This document shows, piece by piece, positions 1 to 8,139 of a stretch of 64,000 bases of DNA. Under the pieces are notes generated by a model. The model had not been told where the DNA came from, ran no database searches, and saw nothing but the letters and a program-made list of their open reading frames with translations. Positions within the stretch are counted from its first letter, which is position 1, and each line of letters opens with the position of its first letter. Origin of the DNA: Deltaproteobacteria bacterium (GTDB lineage: Bacteria > Desulfobacterota > GWC2-55-46); the NCBI GenBank assembly GCA_016234935.1, contig JACRNL010000004.1, forward strand, positions 1 to 64,000, read 5' to 3'. The position numbers were made by a program, and so were the translations under genes.

Positions 1-59
1 CGTTCGACGGCCATCTGCCTAAATGCCTGAGGATGCCGTCCCACTCGTTTCTTTGTCAC
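1..59 (-). mobile_element. Transposase N-terminus, truncated by the window edge
   Basis: Reading the minus strand from a GTG at 59 gives VTKKRVGRHPQAFRQMAVER and the frame stays open to base 1. A good ribosome-binding site (GGAGG, 7 nt before the GTG) decides the start. The basic RVGRHPQAFRQMAVER opening resembles the N-terminal helix-turn-helix of IS3/IS66-type transposases, which is recollection of the family rather than a search result. The frame can be extended to an ATG at 107 without a stop. The ORF track misses it because it is short and cut off. The rest of the element would lie to the left of the window. Confidence 0.45.
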
Positions 60-140
60 TTGGACACCTCCGCTCTGTGCCAAGTGTGCCATATTCGAGT
101 GTCTCATTCCAGGGGTTCAGTCCACGGCCTTGGAAATGGC

Positions 141-169
141 AAAAGAGGTTACGGATTGCTCCGTAACCC
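141..169 (-). terminator. Intrinsic terminator downstream of tRNA-Lys
   Basis: On the minus strand GGTTACGG-AGCAAT-CCGTAACC is followed by TCTTTT, 12 bases past the tRNA CCA end. It fits a Rho-independent terminator for the tRNA transcript. Confidence 0.6.
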
Positions 170-180
170 CTTGATTTACA

Positions 181-256
<76 letters not shown>

Positions 257-277
257 GCGCAAACTGTTAAGAACTAA

Positions 278-401
278 CAGGCTGCTGAAAAAGCTTCATC
301 TACTGCGTTGTCTTCGTCGTTCGTCACTGCGGCGTGCCCAAAAGCACGCCTCATTCCTTACTCCTCGACGCCTTGTATCTGAGGCTTTTTAAGCAGCCTG
401 C
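278..401. repeat. Family A inverted-repeat element, copy 1
   Basis: A 124-bp element bounded by CAGGCTGCTGAAAAAGC and its inverse GCTTTTTAAGCAGCCTG. The interior reads TGCGTTGTCTTCGTCGTTCGTCACTGCGGCG with a shorter palindrome at the centre. It lies between the two tRNA genes and codes for nothing. Copy 2 is at 732-856 and a disrupted copy is at 59043-59297. Confidence 0.85.
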
Positions 402-493
402 ACGAGTATATTAATTTTTCAGCACCCTGCTAAAGCTAAACCGTAAAAATGCCGAACTATATAGAAAACGTGGATAAAACCCTCTTTGGCGGC

Positions 494-569
494 TGGTGCG
501 CCTGAGAGGATTCGAACCTCCGACCCTCGGCTTCGGAGGCCGATGCTCTATCCACTGAGCTACAGGCGC
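494..569 (-). tRNA. tRNA-Arg (anticodon CCG)
   Basis: Minus-strand cloverleaf with acceptor GCGCCTG/CAGGCGC, D-arm TAGCTCAGTGGATAGAGCA, anticodon loop CTCCGAA (CCG reads CGG) and T-arm GGTTCGAATCC. CCA is encoded at 494-496. Its promoter is visible just upstream (587-615). Confidence 0.97.
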
Positions 570-586
570 TCAAACATAATCAGCTT

Positions 587-615
587 AATTTATTAAAAAA
601 AAACGGCTTTGTCAA
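587..615 (-). promoter_or_regulatory. Sigma-70 promoter for tRNA-Arg
   Basis: Minus strand TTGACA, 17-bp spacer, TAAATT; predicted start about 10 nt before the mature tRNA 5' end. Confidence 0.7.
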
Positions 616-731
616 GAAAGATAATTTCATGAAAGATAATTGCCGCCCGCCTCAGGCCATTTTTAGCGGCCTCGGCGCGGCGTTTTCACAGGACTACTAT
701 TATAATTCAGGCGGTTGTGCTAATATATCAG

Positions 732-856
732 CAGGTTGCTGAAAAAGCCCCATCTGCGTCGTTGTCTTCGTTGCTCGTCACTACGGCGTAATTACCATTA
801 CGCCTTCGTTCCTCGCGCCTCGCCGCCTAGCATCTGGGGCTTTTTGAGCAACCTGC
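732..856. repeat. Family A inverted-repeat element, copy 2
   Basis: Ends CAGGTTGCTGAAAAAGCCCC and its inverse GGGGCTTTTTGAGCAACCTG. The interior TGCGTCGTTGTCTTCGTTGCTCGTCACTACGGCG matches copy 1, and the central palindrome reads GGCGTAATTACCATTACGCC. It occupies most of the gene-free stretch 570-930. A fragment with the element's terminal sequence (TTTCAGCAGGCTGTTAG) follows at about 871-888. I see nothing else in the gap except the tRNA-Arg promoter. Confidence 0.85.
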
Positions 857-930
857 ACAATATGGGGAGTCTTTCAGCAGGCTGTTAGAATAAATTGTAT
901 CAGCTCTTAACGGCAGCGCCCCTTTAAAAA

Positions 931-3303
931 ATGTTCAACTTCATTAAAAAAAGCCTGCATTTAAAGATTCTCCTTCTCATGATCGGCATCATGACCCTGG
1001 CCATGGTCATTGCCATCACATGGGAATTGAAGAACCGTGAGAACGCGCTCATTGAGGAAAATATCCGGACGAGCAGATTCATGGCGAAACCTATATTGAG
1101 CGACATATACGATCACATGACCGAGGGGAGGGCCGACCTCGTGCGCTATCTTATAAAATCCCTCGGAAACATGAAGGACATAGATCTGCAGATAGTAAGA
1201 AACAACGGCGTGGAGGAGGCATTCAAAGACCTCAAGACCATACGCGCCGTTGAAAAAGAGTACGGCAGGATACGGCCGGAGTGGCTCGCCGACCACCCTG
1301 ATGAGCAAAACAACAGGGCAAAGGGAGTGGACTCCGCCAAATTTCAGAGCGCCCTCAGGTCATACAGGGAGGACTGGAACCGCGGCCCGACATATTACAT
1401 CGAAAAGGACAAAACAGGAAAAACATCCTTCACCTATCTGCTGCCCATCGAGAAAAATGCCGCATGCAACGGCTGCCACGCAAGCGAAGGGGCGCGCGGC
1501 ATACTCATGATCTCGACGCCGATGGACAGCGCCTACGGCGCGCTTAACCGGACGAGGAACCAGTGGATCGTCTCCGGCATACTCGGCATACTGGCCGGCT
1601 CCCTGCTTCTGTCGCTCCTCATCAGAAGGTCTATCACCGGGCCGGTAAAGAAAAACATGGAGGTAATCAAGCGGATAACCGACGGCAAAGGCGGGATACA
1701 CGAGCGCGTGGAGGCGTCATCTGAGGACGAGATAGGATACCTCGCAAGCGCCTTCAACAACATGCTTGACGCCCTCGAAAAAAGGGAGCAGGAAAACAAG
1801 AAACTCTTTGCAATGGTCGAAAAGAGCAAGGAGGAGTGGGTGGCGACATTTGACGCCATCCATGACCTCATCATGATCCACAGCCCCGACAGAGGGATAT
1901 TAAAGGTCAACAAGACGCTCGCGCTTAAACTGGGGCTTACGCCCGGCGAGCTTATCGGCAAAACATGCTGCGACGTGCTCTACAAGGCGGATAGCCGGCA
2001 CGAAAACTGCCTTGACAGTTTGACCCTCGGGGCGGGAGAGGCCTCCTGCATAGAGGCGGACGACCTCGCGATAGAAGGCACTTACGAAATAACGAGCTTC
2101 CCCGTGCACGACGAGCGCGGCAATATACAGGCTGTCGTGCACATCGCAAGGGACGTCACCAACGAAAAGATCCTGCGCCAGCAGCTCCTTCATTCAGAAA
2201 AAATATCAAGCGTAGGCAAGCTCGTGGCCGGCATAGCGCACGAGCTCAACAACCCGCTGATGGGCATAATGGGGTTCAGCCAGATACTCATAGACATGCC
2301 CGGCGACACGCGGATAGAGGCGGTCAAGGACAAGCTCAGGAAGATCTATCACGAATCGCTGAGGACGTCCAAGATAGTCCAGAACCTGCTCACCTTCGCG
2401 CGCACGAAAAAAACTGAGCGCGAATACAGAAGCGTCAACGACCTGCTTGAACATACCCTCGAACTCAAGGAATATTCGCTGAAGTCCAACAACATCGAGG
2501 TCGTCCGCGCGTTCGAGCCGGACCTGCCCAGGACCATGATAGACATCTATCAGATTCAGCAGGTCTTCATAAACATCCTGAACAACGCCGAAGACGCGAT
2601 GACGGCCCGCGGCGGCAGCGGCAGGATCGAGGTGAAGACGAACAAGGTCAGAAGCCGCATCAGGATGAGTTTTACGGACAACGGCCCGGGCATACCCGAT
2701 CAGATAATCCACAAGGTCTTTGACCCGTTCTTCACGACAAAGGACGTCGGCAAGGGCACCGGCCTCGGCCTTTCCATCACGCACGGCATCGTCACCGAGC
2801 ACGGCGGCTCCATAGAGATAACCTCTCCCGAAGACGGCGGCACGCGAGTCACCGTGGAGCTGCCCATCGTGGAACAGGAGCAGTGGACCGAGATACAGGA
2901 AGCCCTGGAAAACGAAACTCAGCAGGAGAAAATGCCCGGCGAGAAGGTGCTTATCGTTGACGATGAAAAGAACATACGGGAGGCCCTTGCGGACATTCTA
3001 ACGCACAAAGGCTTCCATGTGGAGATAGCGCGTGACGGCCAGGAGGCCCTTGAGCATCTTGAGCGGGTCAAATTCTCCATGCTCCTGACAGACGTCAAGA
3101 TGCCGACATTAAGCGGCATAGACCTCTACGACGCGGTGCAGAGGAAGCACCCTTACCTGAAGGACAGAACCATCATCCTGACCGGCGACGTCTTCAGCCA
3201 GAGCATACGCGAGTTCCTGGACAAGACGGGCTGTCCGTATATCCTGAAGCCCTTTGCAATGAAAGACCTCATGGCTATCATCAACAAGTTATTAAGCAAT
3301 TGA
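931..3303 (+). CDS. Hybrid sensor histidine kinase with heme-binding periplasmic sensor
   Basis: 790-residue inner-membrane kinase. A membrane helix at about 12-31 is followed by a periplasmic domain of Tll0287/DUF3365 type with a c-type heme motif CNGCH at 179-183, and a second helix at about 212-231. Then come HAMP (about 232-285), PAS (about 300-410), HisKA with GIAHELNNP (phospho-His437), HATPase_c with NILNNAEDAM, DNGPGIPD and GKGTGLGLSI, and a C-terminal receiver (about 667-790; VDDEKN, LLTDVKMP, ILKPF). The heme suggests sensing of redox state, NO or O2; the ligand is inferred. No partner DNA-binding regulator is adjacent, so output may pass through the fused receiver to an unlinked protein. 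Confidence 0.9.
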   Translation: MFNFIKKSLHLKILLLMIGIMTLAMVIAITWELKNRENALIEENIRTSRFMAKPILSDIYDHMTEGRADLVRYLIKSLGNMKDIDLQIVRNNGVEEAFKDLKTIRAVEKEYGRIRPEWLADHPDEQNNRAKGVDSAKFQSALRSYREDWNRGPTYYIEKDKTGKTSFTYLLPIEKNAACNGCHASEGARGILMISTPMDSAYGALNRTRNQWIVSGILGILAGSLLLSLLIRRSITGPVKKNMEVIKRITDGKGGIHERVEASSEDEIGYLASAFNNMLDALEKREQENKKLFAMVEKSKEEWVATFDAIHDLIMIHSPDRGILKVNKTLALKLGLTPGELIGKTCCDVLYKADSRHENCLDSLTLGAGEASCIEADDLAIEGTYEITSFPVHDERGNIQAVVHIARDVTNEKILRQQLLHSEKISSVGKLVAGIAHELNNPLMGIMGFSQILIDMPGDTRIEAVKDKLRKIYHESLRTSKIVQNLLTFARTKKTEREYRSVNDLLEHTLELKEYSLKSNNIEVVRAFEPDLPRTMIDIYQIQQVFINILNNAEDAMTARGGSGRIEVKTNKVRSRIRMSFTDNGPGIPDQIIHKVFDPFFTTKDVGKGTGLGLSITHGIVTEHGGSIEITSPEDGGTRVTVELPIVEQEQWTEIQEALENETQQEKMPGEKVLIVDDEKNIREALADILTHKGFHVEIARDGQEALEHLERVKFSMLLTDVKMPTLSGIDLYDAVQRKHPYLKDRTIILTGDVFSQSIREFLDKTGCPYILKPFAMKDLMAIINKLLSN

Positions 3304-3344
3304 CGGGCATCGCCCCATTACTCTGCCGTTCGTCGTCCATTATC

Positions 3345-3364
3345 TGCTATAATCAAAGACCGTG
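3345..3364 (+). promoter_or_regulatory. Extended -10 promoter directly abutting a GTG start
   Basis: TGCTATAAT (TGn extended -10, hexamer 3348-3353) ends 8 nt before the GTG at 3362. No clear -35 and no Shine-Dalgarno lie between, so the transcript would be leaderless or nearly so. Confidence 0.45.
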
Positions 3365-4027
3365 AAGGTCTCGGTAATAATCCCCGCGCTTAACGAAGAG
3401 GAAAACATCTCCGGCGCAGTCGCGTCCGCCGGCAAAGGCGTCGAGATAATCGTCGCCGACGGCCACAGCACGGATAGTACCGCGCGCGTTGCCCGGGCGC
3501 TCGGCGCGCAGGTCTATCAGGCGGCGCAAGGCCGGGGCGCGCAGATGGACGAGGCGGCGGCAAAGGCGGCGGGAGACGTCTTTGTTTTTCTGCACGCGGA
3601 CACGAGGCTTCCGGAGAGTTGGCTGGAGGCCGTCACCGGAGCGTTAAAGGACGGGCGCGTGGCGGGCGGCGCCTTCCGGCTGTCGATAGATTCCGCGGGC
3701 ATCGGCTTCAGGCTAACCGAAGGCCTCGTTACGCTTCGCTCCACGCTTTTAGGCCTCATCTACGGCGACCAGGTCATTTTCGCGAGAAAAAACGCCTTTT
3801 TAAAAGCGGGCGGCTTCAGGAAACTCCCCTTGATGGAAGACGTTGATTGTGTTAAGAGATTAAGGAGGCAAGGACGGTTCGTCCTTCTTAATCTGCGCGC
3901 AACTACAAGCGCGCGCAGATGGACGGCCAGGGGGATGGTTAAAAACACCCTTGGAAACTGGCTGATGCTCTCGCTCTACATGGCGGGAGTTTCGCCACGG
4001 CGGCTCTGCAGATGGTATTACAGATGA
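3362..4027 (+). CDS. Family 2 glycosyltransferase, TIGR04283-like (arsenosugar-associated family)
   Basis: 221 residues, close to the usual family length. The GT-A opening VSVIIPALNEEENI, ADGHSTDST and the DXD-like FLHADTRLP mark a family 2 nucleotide-sugar transferase. The overall shape (no membrane tail, YGDQVIF, MEDVDCVKRL) fits TIGR04283, often found with arsenosugar genes. Two of those (ArsS and its peroxidase-like partner) lie 12 kb away at 15.2-16.8 kb, so a role in the same pathway is plausible but inferred. Start is GTG. The gene stands alone between the kinase and the aldolase. Confidence 0.75.
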   Translation: MKVSVIIPALNEEENISGAVASAGKGVEIIVADGHSTDSTARVARALGAQVYQAAQGRGAQMDEAAAKAAGDVFVFLHADTRLPESWLEAVTGALKDGRVAGGAFRLSIDSAGIGFRLTEGLVTLRSTLLGLIYGDQVIFARKNAFLKAGGFRKLPLMEDVDCVKRLRRQGRFVLLNLRATTSARRWTARGMVKNTLGNWLMLSLYMAGVSPRRLCRWYYR

Positions 4028-4080
4028 ACAAACGCTCACGTTGACGCCGGCATAATGCTATTCATAAAAGGAGGATTTTC

Positions 4081-5424
4081 ATGGAATTCAAATCAGTGGA
4101 TTCGATATATGACTATTTGAGGGGGATTGCAAGGGAAACAACGGACGGCATGCACGTCGTGGGCGAAGACGAGCTCCGGGAAGACTCCATGGAGATTCTC
4201 ATCTACAACGCTGTTTTCAATCCCAAAAAGGACGTTCTCGACAGGACGCGCCTCGTCATAAAACAGCTTGCCGCTAACCTCGGCATAAGGTCCGCTTCCA
4301 TCCAGGGGCTTTACGAGGCGATGGGCAGAGGGGATTGCTCCGGCTTCACGGTTCCGGCGGTCAACATCCGCGGACTCACCTACGATACGGCGCGCGCCCT
4401 CTTCAGGTCGGCTAAAAAACATAACTCAGGCGCATTTATATTTGAAATAGCCAAAAGCGAGATAGGCTACACCGAGCAAAGGCCGGCGGAGTATACCGCG
4501 TGCATCCTTGCGGCGGCCATAAGGGAGGGCTGCAAAGGGCCGGTCTTCATACAGGGAGACCACTTTCAGGTAAACGCAAAAAACTTCGCAAAGGACAAAA
4601 ACGCCGAGATAGACGGCCTTAAAAAGCTCATAAAAGAAGCCGTGGAAGCGGACTTTTTGAACATAGACATCGACTCATCCACGGTCGTTGACCTTTCAAA
4701 GCCGGACGTCGCCTTGCAGCAGAGGCCGAACTTCGAGACAACGGCGATCCTCACGGATTACATCCGCCAAATAGAGCCTAAAGGCGTGACCATTTCCGTG
4801 GGCGGAGAGATCGGCGAGGTCGGCGGGAAGAACTCGACCGAAGAGGAACTGCGGGCCTTCATGGACGGCTACCTTAAAACCCTCGGCAAGGGCAAAAAAG
4901 GCATCAGCAAGATAAGCATCCAGACCGGAACGTCTCACGGCGGCGTGCCCCTGCCGGACGGGACGATCGCGAAGGTTAAGGTCGACTTCGACACCATAGA
5001 GCGGCTTTCGAAGGTCTCCCGCGAGGTCTACGGCATTGCCGGGGTCGTCCAGCACGGGGCGTCCACCCTGCCGGATGACGCCTTTGACATATTCCCCAAA
5101 CGCGCCGCCGCCGAGGTGCACCTGGCAACGGGCTTCCAGAACATGATCTACGACAGCCCCGCCTTCCCGGAAGATCTGAAAATGGAAGTCTACAAGCACC
5201 TCGCCCAAAAGCATTCCGATGAGAGAAAACCCGGCGACACGGAGGAGCAGTTCCTTTACAAGACCCGCAAAAAAGGTTTCGGCCCCTTTAAGCGCCGGAT
5301 GTGGACGATGGACTCAAAGAAAAAAGAGGCTATCGGCAAGGAGCTTGAGGCCCGCTTTGACCTCCTTTTCGACAAGCTCAACTGCAAGGGCAGCGCGGAT
5401 TACGTAAAAAAGTGGATCGCATGA
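4081..5424 (+). CDS. Class II fructose-bisphosphate aldolase-like protein (long form)
   Basis: 447 residues, longer than the usual 280-360 of class II aldolases. The TIM-barrel zinc and catalytic motifs are present in order: FTVPAVNIRG, IQGDHFQVN, DIDSSTVVDLS, GGEIGEVGG, QTGTSHGG and VQHGASTLPDD. About 80 N-terminal residues and a C-terminal helical extension are additional. It should cleave or form fructose-1,6-bisphosphate or a related ketose bisphosphate; the exact substrate cannot be read from sequence. An AAAAGGAGG site precedes the ATG. The class V FBPase at 55.6 kb could work with it in gluconeogenesis. Confidence 0.8.
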   Translation: MEFKSVDSIYDYLRGIARETTDGMHVVGEDELREDSMEILIYNAVFNPKKDVLDRTRLVIKQLAANLGIRSASIQGLYEAMGRGDCSGFTVPAVNIRGLTYDTARALFRSAKKHNSGAFIFEIAKSEIGYTEQRPAEYTACILAAAIREGCKGPVFIQGDHFQVNAKNFAKDKNAEIDGLKKLIKEAVEADFLNIDIDSSTVVDLSKPDVALQQRPNFETTAILTDYIRQIEPKGVTISVGGEIGEVGGKNSTEEELRAFMDGYLKTLGKGKKGISKISIQTGTSHGGVPLPDGTIAKVKVDFDTIERLSKVSREVYGIAGVVQHGASTLPDDAFDIFPKRAAAEVHLATGFQNMIYDSPAFPEDLKMEVYKHLAQKHSDERKPGDTEEQFLYKTRKKGFGPFKRRMWTMDSKKKEAIGKELEARFDLLFDKLNCKGSADYVKKWIA

Positions 5425-5446
5425 ACAAAGCCGCGAAAATATGCAG

Positions 5447-5475
5447 TTGAAAAATGCTATATTATATGTTATATT
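5447..5475 (+). promoter_or_regulatory. Sigma-70 promoter for efp
   Basis: TTGAAA, 17-bp spacer, TATATT. Predicted start near 5482, giving a leader of roughly 70 nt ending in an AAAGGAG site. Confidence 0.6.
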
Positions 5476-5554
5476 TAAAAGCTAAGCTCGGTTTTATCCG
5501 CGGCCACATGGCGCGTCCGAATCGGCAAACATACAAAAGGAGCATCTTCAACTA

Positions 5555-6118
5555 ATGATCCCGGCAACACAGTTAAGGGTCGGCATGACCATACTTTACA
5601 ACAAGGAACCGTACAGGGTGGTGACCGTCCAGCACATAACCCCCGGCAACTGGCGCGGCATGGTGCACACGAAGCTCAAGAACCTCAAGACCGGCGGCAG
5701 CGTCGAGAACAGGTTCCGCTCAGAGGACAAGCTCGAAAGGGCGGCGCTTGAACAGCACGAGATGGAATATCTCTACGACAACGGCTCTGACTACTTCTTC
5801 ATGAACAGCGAAAACTATGAACAGGTCTCCCTCTCAGCCGAAGTCCTCGGGGACAACGTCTACTACCTCAAGCCCAACATCAAGTTCATGATAGAATACT
5901 ACAACGGTCTGCCCGTCGGCGTAGACCCGCCGAAAATCGTCGAACTGAAGATAGTCGCGACGGCGCCGAGCATGAAGAGCGCGACGGTCACGGCGTCCCA
6001 AAAGCCGGCAACGCTTGAGACAGGGCTTGTCGTGAACGTGCCGGGCTTTATCGAGGCGGGCGAAACGATACGGATAGACACCGCCGAATGCAAATACCTG
6101 GAAAGGGCAAAGGGTTAA
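5555..6118 (+). CDS. efp: Elongation factor P
   Basis: 187 residues with the three-barrel EF-P architecture: KOW-like N-domain (PYRVVTVQHITPGNWRGMVHTKLKNLKTG), OB domain (MEYLYDNGSDYFFMN) and C-terminal OB (KPATLETGLVVNVPGF). It relieves ribosome stalling at proline stretches. The loop that carries the modified Lys34 in E. coli (PGK) reads PGNWRG, so the lysine is replaced by Asn with Arg two residues on. Neither epmA-type beta-lysylation nor the EarP arginine position fits directly, so modification status is unknown. It has its own promoter and terminator. Confidence 0.95.
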   Translation: MIPATQLRVGMTILYNKEPYRVVTVQHITPGNWRGMVHTKLKNLKTGGSVENRFRSEDKLERAALEQHEMEYLYDNGSDYFFMNSENYEQVSLSAEVLGDNVYYLKPNIKFMIEYYNGLPVGVDPPKIVELKIVATAPSMKSATVTASQKPATLETGLVVNVPGFIEAGETIRIDTAECKYLERAKG

Positions 6119-6125
6119 GCGGCCA

Positions 6126-6162
6126 CCTTCAAGGGGTTCGACCCACTTGAAGGGGTTCAACC
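6126..6162. repeat. Short repeat of the CCTTCAAGGGGTT type (family F)
   Basis: CCTTCAAGGGGTTCGACC followed by CTTGAAGGGGTTCAACC. Relatives with the CTTGAAGGGG/CCCCTTCAAG core followed by (C/T)TGA(G/A)CCCC lie at about 19497-19520, 19885-19905, 21158-21172, 37909-37944 and 43103-43125, all intergenic or at gene ends. Confidence 0.6.
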
Positions 6163-6187
6163 ACTGCCATTTAAGAACGGCGCATCC

Positions 6188-6224
6188 AAGCCCGAACCCT
6201 GAAGTCCGCGGTTCGGGCTTTTTT
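6188..6224 (+). terminator. Terminator after efp
   Basis: GCCCGAAC, loop, GTTCGGGC then TTTTTT. Confidence 0.85.
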
Positions 6225-6270
6225 CATTTTATTCCGTTGTTCGTCCGTTCAAGCCAAAAGATAAACCGAC

Positions 6271-8139
6271 ATGAACATCGAAGAAAAATTAAAAACCCTG
6301 CCCGCCTCGCCCGGCGTATACGTCATGAAGGGCATATCAGGCGAAATACTCTACATCGGCAAGGCCAAGAGCCTGCGCTCGCGCGTGCGCTCCTATTTCC
6401 GCAAGGGAGGCGACGAGCGGTATGCCGTCAAGTTCCTCGCCGCGAAGGTAGCCGACATCGGCTTCATCGTCACCGCGAGCGAGAAGGAGGCGCTACTTCT
6501 CGAAGACACCCTCTGTAAACGGCACAGGCCCAAATACAACATCCGCCTCAAGGACTCAAAGACCTACGTCAGCATCAAGCTGACGGTCAACGAACGGTTC
6601 CCGCGCATCTCCGTGACGCGGCATATAAAAAAAGACGGGGCCAGGTACTTCGGCCCATACGTAAGCGCGAGGGACGTGCGCGGCACCATTAAGCTGCTCA
6701 GAAAGGTATTCGCCCTTTGCGCCTGTTCCCCCGCGGTCTTCAGGAACAGGGTCAGGCCGTGCCTCGATTTTCAGCTTGGCCTGTGCTCGGCCCCGGCCGC
6801 GGGACTCATAGGCGAAGCGGCCTACGCCAAACTCGTCAAGGGCGCGGTAATGTTCCTCGAAGGCAGGAACGCCGAGCTTATGAAGGCTTTAAAAGAGCAG
6901 ATGGCCGGCGCGGCAAAGGCCCTTGACTTCGAGGAGGCCGCAAGGCTCCGGGATAAAATCGCGGCCATTGACGAGATGCTCGAAAAACAGCGCGTGGTAT
7001 CGCACAGGGGAGAAGACCAGGACGTATTTGCGATGGCGCGGGGCCCTGCGGCTGACGTTATGCAAACCCTCCTCATACGCGGCGGCCGCCTCGCGGCGAG
7101 CGGCGGTTATTCCTTCAAGGCAACGCACCTCCCTGACGATGAGCTGTTATCCTCATTCATCACCGAGTACTACCGCGGCGGCAGGCATATCCCGGACGCG
7201 GTCATCGTGCCTGTAAGGCTCGACGACGCGCCCCTTATCCGGGAATGGCTCTCGGAAAAGGCCGGAAGGCGCATTGCGCTGATAACGCCCGTTAAAGGGG
7301 ACAAATCAAAACTCCTTGAAATGGCCCGCGTCAACGCCCTTGAGACATTGAAGAAAAAAGAGGCCGCGCCATCAACGGACAATATCCGCGCGTCGTCCAT
7401 CGAGGCCCTTAAGAAACGCCTGCGCCTTAAAAACCCGCCGGAGGTGATAGAGGCGTTTGACATCTCCAACATCGGCGCCGACCTTGCCGCCGGCGCGATG
7501 GTCACCTTTGCCAACGCCGAGCCGGACAAAAGCCGCTACCGGCTTTACAGGATACGGAACGCCGCCGGGCCTGACGACTACGCCATGATGCAGGAGACGC
7601 TCACCCGCCGGTATTCCGGAGGCGGCAACTTGCCGCTGCCCGGCCTTATCCTCATTGACGGCGGCAAGGGCCAGCTGAATATCGCCGTAAAGGTTCTGTC
7701 GGAACTCGGACTCAAGGGAAAGGTCGAGGTGGCGGCGCTGGCAAAGGACAAGGGGGAAGCGCCCCGGTCACCGGAGGAAAGCAAAGGTCTTTTTAAGAAA
7801 CCCGCGGCTAAAGGCGAGCGCATCTACCTGCCCAACGTCAAGGACCCGATACTCCTCAGGGAAGGCTCCGCGCCGGATTTATTGCTGAGGCGCATTCGCG
7901 ACGAAGTCCACAGGTTCGCCGTTTCCTACATCAGGCGTCTTAAATCAAGAACCGGCATCGGCTCTGTCCTTGACAACATCCCCGGCATAGGCCCCAAAAA
8001 GAGAAAAGCCCTTTTTGAAAGGTTCGCCAGCATCGAAGGGATAAGGAACTCAAGCGCCGAGGAGCTGACGGCTGTCGATGGAATAACGGAAAAACTTGCA
8101 AGGGCAATAAAAGAGGGGATTTCAAAAAACCTGCATTAA
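6271..8139 (+). CDS. uvrC: Excinuclease ABC subunit C
   Basis: 622 residues, full family length. A GIY-YIG nuclease domain opens the protein (SPGVYVMKG, ILYIGKAKSLRSRVRSYF), then a UVR motif (EQMAGAAKALDFEEAARLRD), the RNase H-like C-terminal nuclease (EAFDISNIGADLAAGAMV, LILIDGGKGQLNIA) and helix-hairpin-helix DNA binding (LDNIPGIGPKKRKALF). With UvrA and UvrB it makes both incisions in nucleotide excision repair. The last 4 bases overlap the convergent phosphohexomutase gene. It follows the efp terminator. Confidence 0.97.
   Translation: MNIEEKLKTLPASPGVYVMKGISGEILYIGKAKSLRSRVRSYFRKGGDERYAVKFLAAKVADIGFIVTASEKEALLLEDTLCKRHRPKYNIRLKDSKTYVSIKLTVNERFPRISVTRHIKKDGARYFGPYVSARDVRGTIKLLRKVFALCACSPAVFRNRVRPCLDFQLGLCSAPAAGLIGEAAYAKLVKGAVMFLEGRNAELMKALKEQMAGAAKALDFEEAARLRDKIAAIDEMLEKQRVVSHRGEDQDVFAMARGPAADVMQTLLIRGGRLAASGGYSFKATHLPDDELLSSFITEYYRGGRHIPDAVIVPVRLDDAPLIREWLSEKAGRRIALITPVKGDKSKLLEMARVNALETLKKKEAAPSTDNIRASSIEALKKRLRLKNPPEVIEAFDISNIGADLAAGAMVTFANAEPDKSRYRLYRIRNAAGPDDYAMMQETLTRRYSGGGNLPLPGLILIDGGKGQLNIAVKVLSELGLKGKVEVAALAKDKGEAPRSPEESKGLFKKPAAKGERIYLPNVKDPILLREGSAPDLLLRRIRDEVHRFAVSYIRRLKSRTGIGSVLDNIPGIGPKKRKALFERFASIEGIRNSSAEELTAVDGITEKLARAIKEGISKNLH

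Noticed and set aside
2206-2802. 198-residue minus-strand ORF inside the histidine kinase gene
   Set aside because: It mirrors the kinase codons in a GC-rich gene and shows no family motifs; the plus frame has clear kinase boxes.
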